From Fusobacterium perfoetens ATCC 29250 (lineage in GTDB: Bacteria; Fusobacteriota; Fusobacteriia; Fusobacteriales; Fusobacteriaceae): DNA of 64,000 nucleotides. Shown here one piece after another: positions 31,754 through 40,970 of the stretch. Under the pieces are notes generated by a model that searched no databases, was not told where the DNA came from, and saw only the letters and a list, made by a program, of their open reading frames with translations. A program made the translations under genes and the position numbers. The number at the start of each line of letters is the position of its first letter. Positions within the stretch are counted from its first letter, which is position 1. The stretch is taken from positions 292,296 to 356,295 of the forward strand of contig NZ_KK211416.1 of the NCBI RefSeq assembly GCF_000622245.1, given 5' to 3'.

Positions 31754-34570
31754 TTATAATATGAAATATTCAAATAAATCTTTTTGAATTTCATTTTTTA
31801 ATTTTAAAGTATATTTTATATAACTTTCTTCTTTTTCATTAAAACATTGTTGAAATTCCATAACTCTCTCTACTTCTCCTAGATAATAAAAATTTTCTCC
31901 CTCTTTTTTCTTCATAAAAACTTCAATACTATAATAATTATCTGCTATCTTTCCTTCAATAGTTTTTACTCCCTTTTTCTCTAAATAACGATTATTTTTT
32001 GAAAACCATGTAAAAATACCAGAATTTACAAATTGATTATCAAATAAATTATTGTTGTCTAAAGTTATAAAAATTATAACCTTTTTTTCTTCTTCAAATG
32101 TTGTATATCCACTAACTTGATACCCATTATTAAAATCTAAATTAAGATTCCAAAATCCTTGTTGTTTTGTGTACTCTTTATATTTTAATATAGATTTTTC
32201 TCCTGTTTGTTTATAATTTTTTTCTACATAAGCTAAGTTATAATTTATTAAATCATCTATCAATTTTTTAAAATAATTATTTTTATCATACGACTTTTTA
32301 AAGTCATCTTCTATAATAAATATATTATTATCTCTTTTAATTATAGGCTCATAAGTTTTTGCTGTAGAAAGACTTGTAAATATCTCTTTTGTAAAATGTT
32401 TTAAAGCATTCTCTATACTTTCTTTTTGATTATTTAAAAAATATCTTTCTTTTATAGTTTTTTCTATCTCCTCAATAGTTATTTTTCCTTTTTCCAAAAT
32501 TAGTTTTAAAATATTCATCTCATGTAGTCTTTTACTTGGAGTAAAAAATGATGATAAATATTCTAAATAATTTTTTTCTAATTTTGTTAAATTTTCTACA
32601 AATTTTGGTCTTAAAACTTTTAAAACTTCATCATAATCTTTTTTATACTTCAAAATTATATTTGGTTCTATCATATTTCTATTAAAGAAATCAAATAAAA
32701 AAGGAATTCTTCCAAGTTGTTTTTCTAATAAATTAAAATCATGTTCAATATTTTTTTTAGTAGAAAAATTTGTAGAATTTATATTTTCAAATATTCTTTC
32801 TTTCACTATCTCTTCAAAAATTATACTACTTTCCCCTGGAATCATATTTGTCCCATTAATTAAAAATCTTTTCATATAATCTTTATCAAAACTATTATTT
32901 TGAGATATAGCAGTAGGAATTAAAAAGTTATTTTTATAATTTCCTATAAAATCAAGAATAACTACATAATCTTTGTCATTATATTTTCTAAGCCCACGAC
33001 CTAATTGTTGAATATAAATTATAGAAGATTCTGTTGGTCTTAAAAATATAACTTGATTTACACAAGGAATATCTATCCCCTCATTAAATATATCTACAGA
33101 TATAATATATGAAATCTCTCCTTTTTCCAATTTTGAGATTGCATTCTCTCTCTCTTCATTTGTATTTTTTCCTGTTAGTCCAATGGATAATATTTCTCTC
33201 TCAAGAAATTTTCTTTCTAATTCATAAACTTCCTCTACTCTTGATACAAATATAAGTCCATGTAACTTTTCTCCAGAATATCCATAATATTTACTTTTTT
33301 CAAGTATATGGTCAACTCTTTTATCTATAACTAAATCTTTTATAGTAGTATCTTCAGATATCTCTTTTCCATCAATTAAAATATCAGAAATACCAAAATA
33401 ATGGAAAGGGCAAAGTAAATTTTCTTTTAAAGCATCATGTAATCTGATTTCATAAACTATATTGTGGTCAAACATCTTATAAATATCAAAATTATCACTT
33501 CTTTCTGGAGTAGCCGTCATCCCTAAAATAAATTTAGGTTTAAAATAATTAATTATTTTCTGATAAGTTTTAGCTCCTCCATGATGAACCTCATCTACTA
33601 TTATGTAATCAAAATATTCTGGAGAAAAATTGCTAAGGTGTTCATCTCTATTTAAAGTTTGTACCATAGCAAATAAATAGTCTGTATCAATAGGACATTC
33701 CCCATATATCCCCATTTTTTTATCATCAATTATACTTTTAAATGTAAGAAGTGACTTATCCAAAATATTTTTTCTATGGGCTAAAAATAAAAATTTTTTA
33801 GGTTTAACTTTTTTTACATCAAAAGCTCCAAGATAAGTTTTGCCTGTACCTGTAGCACTTATTAAAAGTCCTTTTTTTTCATTTTTTCTTAAAACCTCTA
33901 AATTTTCTAAAGCTTCTTTTTGCATTAAATTTGGTTTTACATCTTTTAATAATATTTTCTCATTTTCATAATTTATTTTTTTATAAAATTCTCTACTAGA
34001 TAGATACAAATTTTCATATTTTTCTATATCTTCCATAGTAAGAATTGGTAAATCCAAAAAAATATTATTAAATTTTTCTAAAGAATCTTGTATTAATTTT
34101 CCATTTTCTAAAGAAGTTACTTTTAAATTCCATTCAAAATTAGTAGTTAAAGCTGTTTGAGTAAGATTACTACTTCCTATTATCATTGTCCAAATATTAC
34201 TTTTTCTAAAAAAATATCCTTTAGCATGGAATTTTTCTTTAGATAATAATTTTATCTCTATATTTTTGTATGAAAGTAATTTCTTTAATGCTTTAGGTTG
34301 AGTAAAATTAAGATAATCTCCTGTAAGAATTTTTCCCTGTATATTTTTTTCCTCTAAAATTCTAAGTTGTTCTAATAATAAAGTTATTCCACTCTCTGTT
34401 ATAAATGCTACAGAAATTATAAATTCATCACAATTTTCTAATTGACTTCTGATAGTAGTTATTATCTTTTCTTCATTATTAGAAAGTAATTTATGTTGAT
34501 ATTCTTCAAAAGAATTAAATTCACTATTAATTAAACTAGTTTTATAACTATCCATTAAAGATAATTCCAT
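31754..34570 (-). CDS. PLD-nuclease-like / DEAD-DEAH helicase protein with DUF3427-like C-terminus
   Basis: Large DNA-acting protein (938 residues), probably in defence or repair. A phospholipase-D-like nuclease domain (about 1-190) carries HAKGYFF and GSSNLT, the HxK...N half-site of PLD nucleases. A superfamily 2 helicase follows with SATGTGKT (Walker A), DEVHHGGA, MTATPER, and motif VI QLGRGLRK. The C-terminal third, starting at DFIGNYKNNF, resembles DUF3427. The start is the second ATG (34570), because the first overlaps GGAGG. It sits alone, beside the unknown operon. Similar proteins occur in defence islands, but no partner gene is visible here. Confidence 0.82.
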   Translation of the reverse strand: MELSLMDSYKTSLINSEFNSFEEYQHKLLSNNEEKIITTIRSQLENCDEFIISVAFITESGITLLLEQLRILEEKNIQGKILTGDYLNFTQPKALKKLLSYKNIEIKLLSKEKFHAKGYFFRKSNIWTMIIGSSNLTQTALTTNFEWNLKVTSLENGKLIQDSLEKFNNIFLDLPILTMEDIEKYENLYLSSREFYKKINYENEKILLKDVKPNLMQKEALENLEVLRKNEKKGLLISATGTGKTYLGAFDVKKVKPKKFLFLAHRKNILDKSLLTFKSIIDDKKMGIYGECPIDTDYLFAMVQTLNRDEHLSNFSPEYFDYIIVDEVHHGGAKTYQKIINYFKPKFILGMTATPERSDNFDIYKMFDHNIVYEIRLHDALKENLLCPFHYFGISDILIDGKEISEDTTIKDLVIDKRVDHILEKSKYYGYSGEKLHGLIFVSRVEEVYELERKFLEREILSIGLTGKNTNEERENAISKLEKGEISYIISVDIFNEGIDIPCVNQVIFLRPTESSIIYIQQLGRGLRKYNDKDYVVILDFIGNYKNNFLIPTAISQNNSFDKDYMKRFLINGTNMIPGESSIIFEEIVKERIFENINSTNFSTKKNIEHDFNLLEKQLGRIPFLFDFFNRNMIEPNIILKYKKDYDEVLKVLRPKFVENLTKLEKNYLEYLSSFFTPSKRLHEMNILKLILEKGKITIEEIEKTIKERYFLNNQKESIENALKHFTKEIFTSLSTAKTYEPIIKRDNNIFIIEDDFKKSYDKNNYFKKLIDDLINYNLAYVEKNYKQTGEKSILKYKEYTKQQGFWNLNLDFNNGYQVSGYTTFEEEKKVIIFITLDNNNLFDNQFVNSGIFTWFSKNNRYLEKKGVKTIEGKIADNYYSIEVFMKKKEGENFYYLGEVERVMEFQQCFNEKEESYIKYTLKLKNEIQKDLFEYFIL

Positions 34571-34800
34571 ATTATCCTCCATTTTTTTATAATTATTATA
34601 TCATATCTTTATTTAGGATAAAAAATCTTTATTTATATTTATTATAAGTCCATCTCTATACTATTTCATTTATTTTTAACAATAAATTTTCTTATGTTTC
34701 AATAGTATCTTTGAACCATAAAATTTATTCTTACAAATTTATGAAATCTAAATTTTTTATTAATTATATCTTTTGTTATTTTAAATTATTTTTATAAAAA

Positions 34801-34827
34801 AATACACCTAAAAATTTTAGGTGTATT
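34801..34827 (-). terminator. Terminator after the NADH oxidase gene
   Basis: Near-perfect inverted repeat AATACACCTAAAA/TTTTAGGTGTATT; on the minus strand it leads into a T run. The rest of the 34571-34838 gap shows only AT-rich sequence. Confidence 0.85.
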
Positions 34828-34838
34828 AAAAATTTTAA

Positions 34839-36173
34839 TTATTTTGCACTTAAAGCAGCCATAGTTATATAGTTATATGGTTGATTGAAATGAGGTAAGA
34901 AGAAAATATCTAATAATTTTAATTTATCAATAGTTACTTTTTCTTGAATAGCTAATGAAAACATATGAATTCCCATAGATATATCTTGTTTTGAAGCCAT
35001 TTGAGCTCCTAAAACTCTTCTTGTTTCTTTATCATAAACTATACGAATTTTTACTTTATTATTATTATGCTCTATGAAAGCTGGTTTTTGTAAATCTTCA
35101 TAGTCAGTAGCAATAGCATTATATCCTAATCTAGTAGCTTTTTCTAAAGTTAATCCTGTTGAAACCATATTTAATCCAAATATAGAAATTCCATTAGAAC
35201 CTTGTACTCCTATACTTTCTAATTTTGTTCCACATACATTATGAGCTGCTACTACTCCAGAACGAACAGCGTTAGTAGCTAAAGCTATATAATTTGTATT
35301 TTCAATAGAGTTATCAAATACAGTAGCACAATCTCCAATAGCATAAACATCATCTAAACTTGTTTTTTGAGTTAAATCTACTTTATAAGCTCCATTTTTA
35401 AATAATTCAAGAGTTCCTTTTCCTAAAATATTATTTGGAACAAAACCAACAGCTAAAATTACCATATCAGCTTTATAAGTTTTCTTATCAGTTACAACTT
35501 CTTCTACTTTATCAGTTCCTTTTATTTCTAAAACTTTTTCTCCATAATTTACTTTAATTCCATTATCAGATAAATTTTTACTCATCATATTTCTGAATTC
35601 AGTATCATAATATCCTGATAAGCAACTATCACTTAAATCAACAAGATTTACATTTTTTCCACATCTTTGGAACGCTTCAACTAACTCTACTCCAATATAT
35701 CCAGCTCCAACTACAACGATATCTTTTAAATCTTGACTTTTTAATTTTTCTATAACATCTGCTGCATGTTGATATAATTTAACAAATTGAACATTTTTTA
35801 AATCTTTTCCTGGAATATTTAAGTCAATTGGTAATGAACCTGTTGAAAGTATTAATTTGTCATATGATTCCTCATATTTTTCTCCATTTTTTCCAGTTGC
35901 AAAAACAACTTTCTTTTCAAAATCTATATTATTAACTTCAGTTTCCATATGAATTTTTGCTCCTTTAGATTCTAAAGTTTCTTTAGAAGAATAAAATAAT
36001 CCCTCTGGTCCAGAAATTTGTTTCCCTATCCATAAAGCCATTCCACAACCTAAAAAGCTAATGTTTGAATTTCTATCGAAAACTACTACTTCGTTATTAG
36101 GATAATTATTTAATATTGTATTTATTGTAGCTGTTCCAGCATGATTTGCTCCCACTACTACTATTTTACTCAT
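34839..36173 (-). CDS. NADH oxidase / CoA-disulfide reductase family flavoprotein
   Basis: Cytosolic FAD enzyme that removes oxygen as water using NADH, or reduces CoA disulfide. The start is [13 protein letters not shown] at 36173, preceded by GGAGGTAA; an upstream frame to 36227 lacks a ribosome site. The 444 residues include the FAD Rossmann [10 protein letters not shown] (His11), the redox cysteine in [10 protein letters not shown] (Cys43), an NAD site [13 protein letters not shown], and DVYAIGDCA. The single Cys43 fits water-forming NOX. In an anaerobe it would serve oxygen tolerance. It is a single gene. Confidence 0.9.
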   Translation of the reverse strand: MSKIVVVGANHAGTATINTILNNYPNNEVVVFDRNSNISFLGCGMALWIGKQISGPEGLFYSSKETLESKGAKIHMETEVNNIDFEKKVVFATGKNGEKYEESYDKLILSTGSLPIDLNIPGKDLKNVQFVKLYQHAADVIEKLKSQDLKDIVVVGAGYIGVELVEAFQRCGKNVNLVDLSDSCLSGYYDTEFRNMMSKNLSDNGIKVNYGEKVLEIKGTDKVEEVVTDKKTYKADMVILAVGFVPNNILGKGTLELFKNGAYKVDLTQKTSLDDVYAIGDCATVFDNSIENTNYIALATNAVRSGVVAAHNVCGTKLESIGVQGSNGISIFGLNMVSTGLTLEKATRLGYNAIATDYEDLQKPAFIEHNNNKVKIRIVYDKETRRVLGAQMASKQDISMGIHMFSLAIQEKVTIDKLKLLDIFFLPHFNQPYNYITMAALSAK

Positions 36174-36330
36174 TGTATTACCTCCAAAAATGTTATTATT
36201 ATAGTTTGATATAAAACTATTATACATTAATAAAATAAAAAAGGCAAGGAATTTTCACGAAAAAACTCTTTAAAAAAAATTTTTTTTTTAATATAATATA
36301 AGTATCAATAATTATGAGGTGAATATATTA

Positions 36331-37131
36331 ATGGAAAATACAAGAGAAAAAATAAAATCCTCTAAAAGAATAGTTATAAAAGTTGGAACTTCAACATTAA
36401 CATATTCAAATGGAAATTTGAATTTTCATCTTATGAATAGACTTGCTTGGGTTTTAGCTGATCTAAAAAATCAAGAAAAAGATGTAATTTTGGTTACTTC
36501 TGGAGCTATTGGAGTAGGTTCTAAAAAATTAAATTTTAAAACTAGACCTACAGAAATTAGAGAAAAACAAGCTGCAGCAGCTGTTGGACAAGCTGAACTT
36601 ATGCATATTTATCAAAATTTTTTAGGTGAATATAATCAAGGAGTTGCACAAGTCCTTTTAACTAAAGATGATTTTAAAGAGGGAGAAAGAAAAACAAATA
36701 CAACAAATACTTTAGAAACTCTTTTATCTTTTGGAGTAATTCCAATAGTAAATGCTAATGATACAATCTCTACTTTTGAAATAGAATTTAGTGATAATGA
36801 TAGACTATCAGCTAGTGTTGCTTCATTATTAAAATCAGACCTTTTAATAATTTTAACAGATATAGATGCACTTTATGATTCAAATCCTAAAACTCATCCT
36901 GAAGCTAAAAGAATATCTTATGTAGAAAAAGTTACTGATGATATTTTAAAAATGGGTGGAGAAAAAGGGAGTGAATTTAGTGTAGGTGGAATGGAAACTA
37001 AACTTCTAGCAGCTAGAGAGTGTTATGATGGTGGAGTTATGATGGCTATAATAGATGGTTCAAATCCTTTATATATTGAAGATTTAATTCAAGGAAAAGA
37101 TATAGGAACAATTTTTGGTTGTTCTAAATAA
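36331..37131 (+). CDS. proB: Glutamate 5-kinase
   Basis: First step of proline synthesis: ATP-dependent phosphorylation of glutamate. The start is taken as ATG at 36331, ten bases after GAGGTG; an in-frame GTG at 36319 is part of that site. The 266 residues contain only the amino-acid-kinase domain (VIKVGTSTLTY, VTSGAIGVG, NANDTIST, FSDNDRLSA, GTIFG) and lack the C-terminal PUA domain of E. coli ProB, a known shorter form. proA follows by 12 bases. Confidence 0.94.
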   Translation: MENTREKIKSSKRIVIKVGTSTLTYSNGNLNFHLMNRLAWVLADLKNQEKDVILVTSGAIGVGSKKLNFKTRPTEIREKQAAAAVGQAELMHIYQNFLGEYNQGVAQVLLTKDDFKEGERKTNTTNTLETLLSFGVIPIVNANDTISTFEIEFSDNDRLSASVASLLKSDLLIILTDIDALYDSNPKTHPEAKRISYVEKVTDDILKMGGEKGSEFSVGGMETKLLAARECYDGGVMMAIIDGSNPLYIEDLIQGKDIGTIFGCSK

Positions 37132-37143
37132 TTAGGAGGATAT

Positions 37144-38388
37144 ATGTATATTGAAAATTTAGGATTATTAGCAAGAGAAGCTGAAATACAGATTGCTCAA
37201 CTTTCAACTGAAATTAAAAATGAAGTTTTACTAAAATCTGCTGAAGCTCTTTTAAAAAATTCTACTAAAATTATAGAAATCAATAAAAAAGATGTAGAAA
37301 AAGCTAAAGAATCTGGAGTAAAAGATGCTTTTATAGATAGACTTACTCTAACAGAAAAAAGAATTAAAGATATGGCTGATGGCCTAAAACAAATTGTTTC
37401 TTTAAATGACCCTGTAGGAGAATTTATATATGGAAAAACTTTACCTAATGGACTTATTATTCAACAAAAAAGAGTTCCTTTAGGAGTAGTAGCTATAATT
37501 TTTGAATCTCGTCCAAATGTTACAGCTGATGCTTTTGGATTATGTCTAAAAAGTGGGAATGCTGTTATTTTAAGAGGTGGAAAAGAAGCTATAAATACTA
37601 ATATTGCCATTGTAAAAGTTTTTAAAGAAGTTTTAAAAGAATGTAATTTGAATGAAAATGCAATTCAAATCGTTGAGAATACAAGTCATGAAATTGCAAA
37701 TGAACTTATGAAAGCTCATGAATATATTGATGTCTTAATCCCTAGAGGAAGTTCAAGACTTATAAATACAGTTATTAATAATAGTACAATTCCTTGTATC
37801 CAAACAGGAGTTGGAAATTGCCACATTTTCGTTGATGAAAGTGGAAAATTAGATGATGCTATAAATATAATTATAAATGCAAAAACTCAAAGACCTGGTG
37901 TTTGCAATGCTGTTGAAACTCTTTTAATTCATAAAAACATCGCTAAAGATTTACTTCCTAATTTAGGAAGAGAATTAATTTCTAGAAATGTAGAAATTAG
38001 AGGAGATGAAACAGTAAGAAAATATATAGAAAATTCTGTTGAGGCTACTAAAGAAGATTGGGCAACAGAGTATGAAGATTATATTGTAGCAATAAAAATT
38101 GTAGAGGGATTAGATGAAGCTATAAAACATATAGCAAAATATGGAACTAAACATTCAGAATGTATAGTTACAGAAAATTATTCTAATGCTCAAAGATTTT
38201 TAAATGAAATTGATGCTGCTGCTGTATATATTAATGCTTCCACAAGATTTACAGATGGTGGTCAATTTGGTTTTGGAGCTGAAATAGGAATTAGTACTCA
38301 AAAACTTCATGCTAGAGGTCCTATGGGATTAAAAGAACTTACTACAACTAAATATGTAATAATGGGAAATGGGCAAGTAAGAAAATAA
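37144..38388 (+). CDS. proA: Gamma-glutamyl phosphate reductase
   Basis: Second step of proline synthesis: NADPH reduction of glutamyl phosphate to the semialdehyde. The 414 residues carry PLGVVAIIFESRPNVTADA, the glycine-rich LRGGKEA, IPRGSSRLI, the catalytic cysteine in QRPGVCNAVETLL, and the C-terminal DGGQFGFGAEIGISTQKLHARGPMGL. AGGAGG precedes the ATG. It is coupled to proB, and rfbB follows after 56 bases without a visible terminator, so envelope sugar genes may share this transcript. Confidence 0.96.
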   Translation: MYIENLGLLAREAEIQIAQLSTEIKNEVLLKSAEALLKNSTKIIEINKKDVEKAKESGVKDAFIDRLTLTEKRIKDMADGLKQIVSLNDPVGEFIYGKTLPNGLIIQQKRVPLGVVAIIFESRPNVTADAFGLCLKSGNAVILRGGKEAINTNIAIVKVFKEVLKECNLNENAIQIVENTSHEIANELMKAHEYIDVLIPRGSSRLINTVINNSTIPCIQTGVGNCHIFVDESGKLDDAINIIINAKTQRPGVCNAVETLLIHKNIAKDLLPNLGRELISRNVEIRGDETVRKYIENSVEATKEDWATEYEDYIVAIKIVEGLDEAIKHIAKYGTKHSECIVTENYSNAQRFLNEIDAAAVYINASTRFTDGGQFGFGAEIGISTQKLHARGPMGLKELTTTKYVIMGNGQVRK

Positions 38389-38395
38389 TTTAAAA

Positions 38396-38447
38396 GGAGG
38401 AATTGTATAATAAATATTTTTATTTATCATACAAAATATAATTTATG
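38396..38447 (+). promoter_or_regulatory. Hairpin-bridged ribosome binding site of rfbB
   Basis: The only good Shine-Dalgarno, GGAGG at 38396-38400, is 44 bases from the rfbB ATG (38445). An in-frame TAA six bases before that ATG rules out an upstream start. Between them lies a hairpin at 38403-38434: TTGTAT/ATACAA and ATAAATA/TATTTAT with one A-C mismatch and a TTTT loop. Folding it away brings GGAGG to about 12 bases from the ATG. Confidence 0.65.
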
Positions 38448-39464
38448 AAAATAATAGTAACAGGTGGAGCTGGATTTATTGGTGGAAATTTTGTCCACTA
38501 TATGTTAAAAAAATATAATGACTATAAAATTATCTGTCTTGATAAATTAACTTATGCTGGAAATCTTGAAACTTTAGCTCCTGTAATGGAAAATAAAAAC
38601 TTTAAATTTGTAAAAGGAGATATTGCTGATAGAGAATTTGTATATAATCTTTTTGAAGAAGAAAAACCAGATATAATAGTTAATTTTGCTGCAGAAAGTC
38701 ATGTGGATAGGTCAATAGAAGACCCTGGAATATTTTTACAAACAAATGTGATAGGAACAGGTGTTTTATTAGATGCTTGTAAAAAATATGGAATAAAAAG
38801 ATATCATCAAGTTTCAACTGATGAAGTTTATGGAGATTTACCTTTAGATAGACCAGATTTATTTTTCACAGAAAGTACTCCATTACACACATCAAGTCCA
38901 TATTCTGCTTCAAAAGCTTCTGCTGATTTATTAGTACAAGCTTATCATAGAACATTTAAACTACCTATTACAATATCAAGATGTTCTAACAATTATGGAC
39001 CATACCATTTTCCAGAAAAATTAATTCCTTTAATGATAGCTAATGCACTAAATGATAAGCAACTACCTGTTTATGGAAAAGGTGAAAATGTAAGAGATTG
39101 GTTATATGTAGAAGACCATTGTAGAGCAATAGATATGATAATTCATAATGGAAGAGTTGGAGAAGTCTATAATATTGGTGGACATAATGAAAGGACTAAT
39201 TTAGAAGTAGTAAAAACTATAATAAAAGAGCTTGGAAAGTCAGAAGATTTAATAAAATATGTAACAGATAGACCAGGACATGATATGCGTTACGCAATAG
39301 ACCCAACAAAAATAAAAGAAGAATTAGGTTGGGAACCAGAAACTTTATTTGATGAAGGAATAAAGAAAACAATAAAATGGTATTTAGATAATAAAGAATG
39401 GTGGACAAATATAATAAACGGAGAATACCAAAATTATTATAAAAAAATGTATGAAAATAAATAG
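38445..39464 (+). CDS. rfbB: dTDP-glucose 4,6-dehydratase
   Basis: Makes dTDP-4-keto-6-deoxyglucose for rhamnose and other envelope sugars. The 339 residues show the extended SDR features GGAGFIGGNF (NAD site), DKLTYAGNLETL, AAESHVDRS, STDEVYGDL, catalytic YSASKAS, and NNYGPYHFPEKLIP. rfbD follows by 8 bases. rfbA and rfbC are absent from the window, so the pathway is incomplete here. Its ribosome site is separated from the start by a hairpin. Confidence 0.95.
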   Translation: MKIIVTGGAGFIGGNFVHYMLKKYNDYKIICLDKLTYAGNLETLAPVMENKNFKFVKGDIADREFVYNLFEEEKPDIIVNFAAESHVDRSIEDPGIFLQTNVIGTGVLLDACKKYGIKRYHQVSTDEVYGDLPLDRPDLFFTESTPLHTSSPYSASKASADLLVQAYHRTFKLPITISRCSNNYGPYHFPEKLIPLMIANALNDKQLPVYGKGENVRDWLYVEDHCRAIDMIIHNGRVGEVYNIGGHNERTNLEVVKTIIKELGKSEDLIKYVTDRPGHDMRYAIDPTKIKEELGWEPETLFDEGIKKTIKWYLDNKEWWTNIINGEYQNYYKKMYENK

Positions 39465-39472
39465 GTGATATT

Positions 39473-40312
39473 ATGATATTAATTACAGGAGCTAATGGAC
39501 AACTTGGTTTTGATTTTCAAAGATTATTTAAAGAAAAAAATATAGAATATATAGCTACTGATGTAAATGAATTAGATATAACAGATATAGAAAAAGTAAG
39601 AGCTTTTGTAAAAGATAAAAATATATCTTTAATTATAAATTGTGCTGCCTATAATAATGTTGATAAAGCAGAAGATGAAATAGAACTTTGCACAAAGTTA
39701 AATACCTATGCCCCTAGAGATTTAGCAATAGTTTCTAAAGAAATAGGTGCTGAATATATAACATACTCTACTGACTTTGTATTTGATGGTAAAAAAAATT
39801 CCCCATATACAGAAAATGACACTCCTAATCCTTTATCTACTTATGGAAAAACAAAATATTTAGGGGAACAAGAAGTTTTAAAAAATTATGAGAAATCTTT
39901 TGTAGTAAGGAGTTCTTGGGTTTTTGGTATTGCTAACAATAATTTTAACAAACAAGTTATTAACTGGAGTAATGAAAAAACACAACTATCTTTAGTAGAT
40001 GACCAAGTGTCAAGTCCTACATATTCTAGAGATTTAGCTTATTTCACTTGGAAACTTATTCAAACAAAAAAATATGGACTTTATCATTTCTCAAATGATG
40101 GAGAAGCTTCAAAATATGACCAAGGAAAATATCTATTAAATAAAATTGGTTGGAATGGGGAATTAAAAAAAGCTAAAACTAGTGATTTTAATTTAAAGGC
40201 TCAAAGAGCACCTTATACAAAGTTAAGTAGTGAAAAAATTGAAAAACTTTTAAATGAAAAAATTCCAACTTGGCAAAATGGAATTGATAGATTTTTAAAA
40301 GAAAATAAATAA
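39473..40312 (+). CDS. rfbD: dTDP-4-dehydrorhamnose reductase
   Basis: Final step of dTDP-L-rhamnose synthesis (NAD(P)H reduction). The 279 residues include ITGANGQLGFDFQ (cofactor site), DVNELDITD, INCAAYNNVDKAEDE, STDFVFDGKKNSPYTE, catalytic YGKTKYLGE, and RSSWVFG. It is the last gene of the proBA-rfbBD cluster, with a GGTGATA ribosome site, and is followed by a long terminator hairpin. The epimerase RfbC needed between RfbB and RfbD must be encoded elsewhere. Confidence 0.93.
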   Translation: MILITGANGQLGFDFQRLFKEKNIEYIATDVNELDITDIEKVRAFVKDKNISLIINCAAYNNVDKAEDEIELCTKLNTYAPRDLAIVSKEIGAEYITYSTDFVFDGKKNSPYTENDTPNPLSTYGKTKYLGEQEVLKNYEKSFVVRSSWVFGIANNNFNKQVINWSNEKTQLSLVDDQVSSPTYSRDLAYFTWKLIQTKKYGLYHFSNDGEASKYDQGKYLLNKIGWNGELKKAKTSDFNLKAQRAPYTKLSSEKIEKLLNEKIPTWQNGIDRFLKENK

Positions 40313-40316
40313 AAAT

Positions 40317-40358
40317 AAAAGGATTATTCTTAGTTAATAAACTAAGAATAATCCTTTA
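40317..40358. terminator. Strong bidirectional terminator
   Basis: Fifteen-base perfect stem GGATTATTCTTAGTT (40321-40335) and its complement (40340-40354) with a 4-base loop, flanked by A- and T-rich runs; separates rfbD (+) and xpt (-). Confidence 0.92.
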
Positions 40359-40382
40359 TTTTATATTTTAAATTTATCTCTA

Positions 40383-40949
40383 TTATCTAAGAGTAATTTT
40401 ATCATTTTCTAAACTATCAATAATTGCTAGAGAATGTAAGTTTATTCCTGCTCCTTTTAAAATTTTTGCTCCATCTTGAAATCCTTTTTCTACAGCAATT
40501 CCAACTCCTACTACCTCTGCTCCAGCTTCTTCAACTATTGTTTTTAAACCTAAAATTGCATTTCCCATAGCAAGAAAATCATCAACTATAAGTATTTTAT
40601 CCCCTTTGTTTAAAAATTCTTTAGAAACTGTAATATTATATTCTTTTCCTTTTGTAAATGAACGAACAACAGTATTATAACTATCTCCCATTGTAGATGG
40701 CTTATTTTTTTTAGCAAAAACTAAAGGTACTTGAAAGGCATGTGCTGTTGTAACTCCTATAGCTATTCCAGAAGCCTCAATTGTCAATATTTTATTTACA
40801 CCTAAATCACCAAATATTCTTTTAAATTCTTCTCCCATAGCATACATTAAATTGGGATCAATTTGATGATTTAAAAAGCTGTCTACTTTTAATAAAGCCG
40901 AATTTGAAACATGACCTTTTTCAATTATCATTTTTTTTAGCATTTCCAT
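40383..40949 (-). CDS. xpt: Xanthine phosphoribosyltransferase
   Basis: Converts xanthine and PRPP to XMP in purine salvage. The 188 residues match bacterial Xpt: SFLNHQIDP near the N-terminus, the EASGIAIGVTTA substrate segment, FAKKNKP, and the PRPP loop ILIVDDFLAMGNAI, followed by GIAVEKGFQDG. The ATG is 13 bases after AAGGAG. It lies 21 bases downstream of pncB, so two phosphoribosyltransferases share a transcript. No purine riboswitch is seen in front of this unit, unlike xpt in Bacillus. It would use xanthine formed by the deaminase at 22033. Confidence 0.93.
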   Translation of the reverse strand: MEMLKKMIIEKGHVSNSALLKVDSFLNHQIDPNLMYAMGEEFKRIFGDLGVNKILTIEASGIAIGVTTAHAFQVPLVFAKKNKPSTMGDSYNTVVRSFTKGKEYNITVSKEFLNKGDKILIVDDFLAMGNAILGLKTIVEEAGAEVVGVGIAVEKGFQDGAKILKGAGINLHSLAIIDSLENDKITLR

Positions 40950-40970
40950 AAACTTGTATCTTCTCCTTAT

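Noticed and set aside
31754-34570. Type I or III restriction enzyme
   Set aside because: No methyltransferase or specificity subunit lies nearby and the PLD/DUF3427 layout differs from HsdR and Res.
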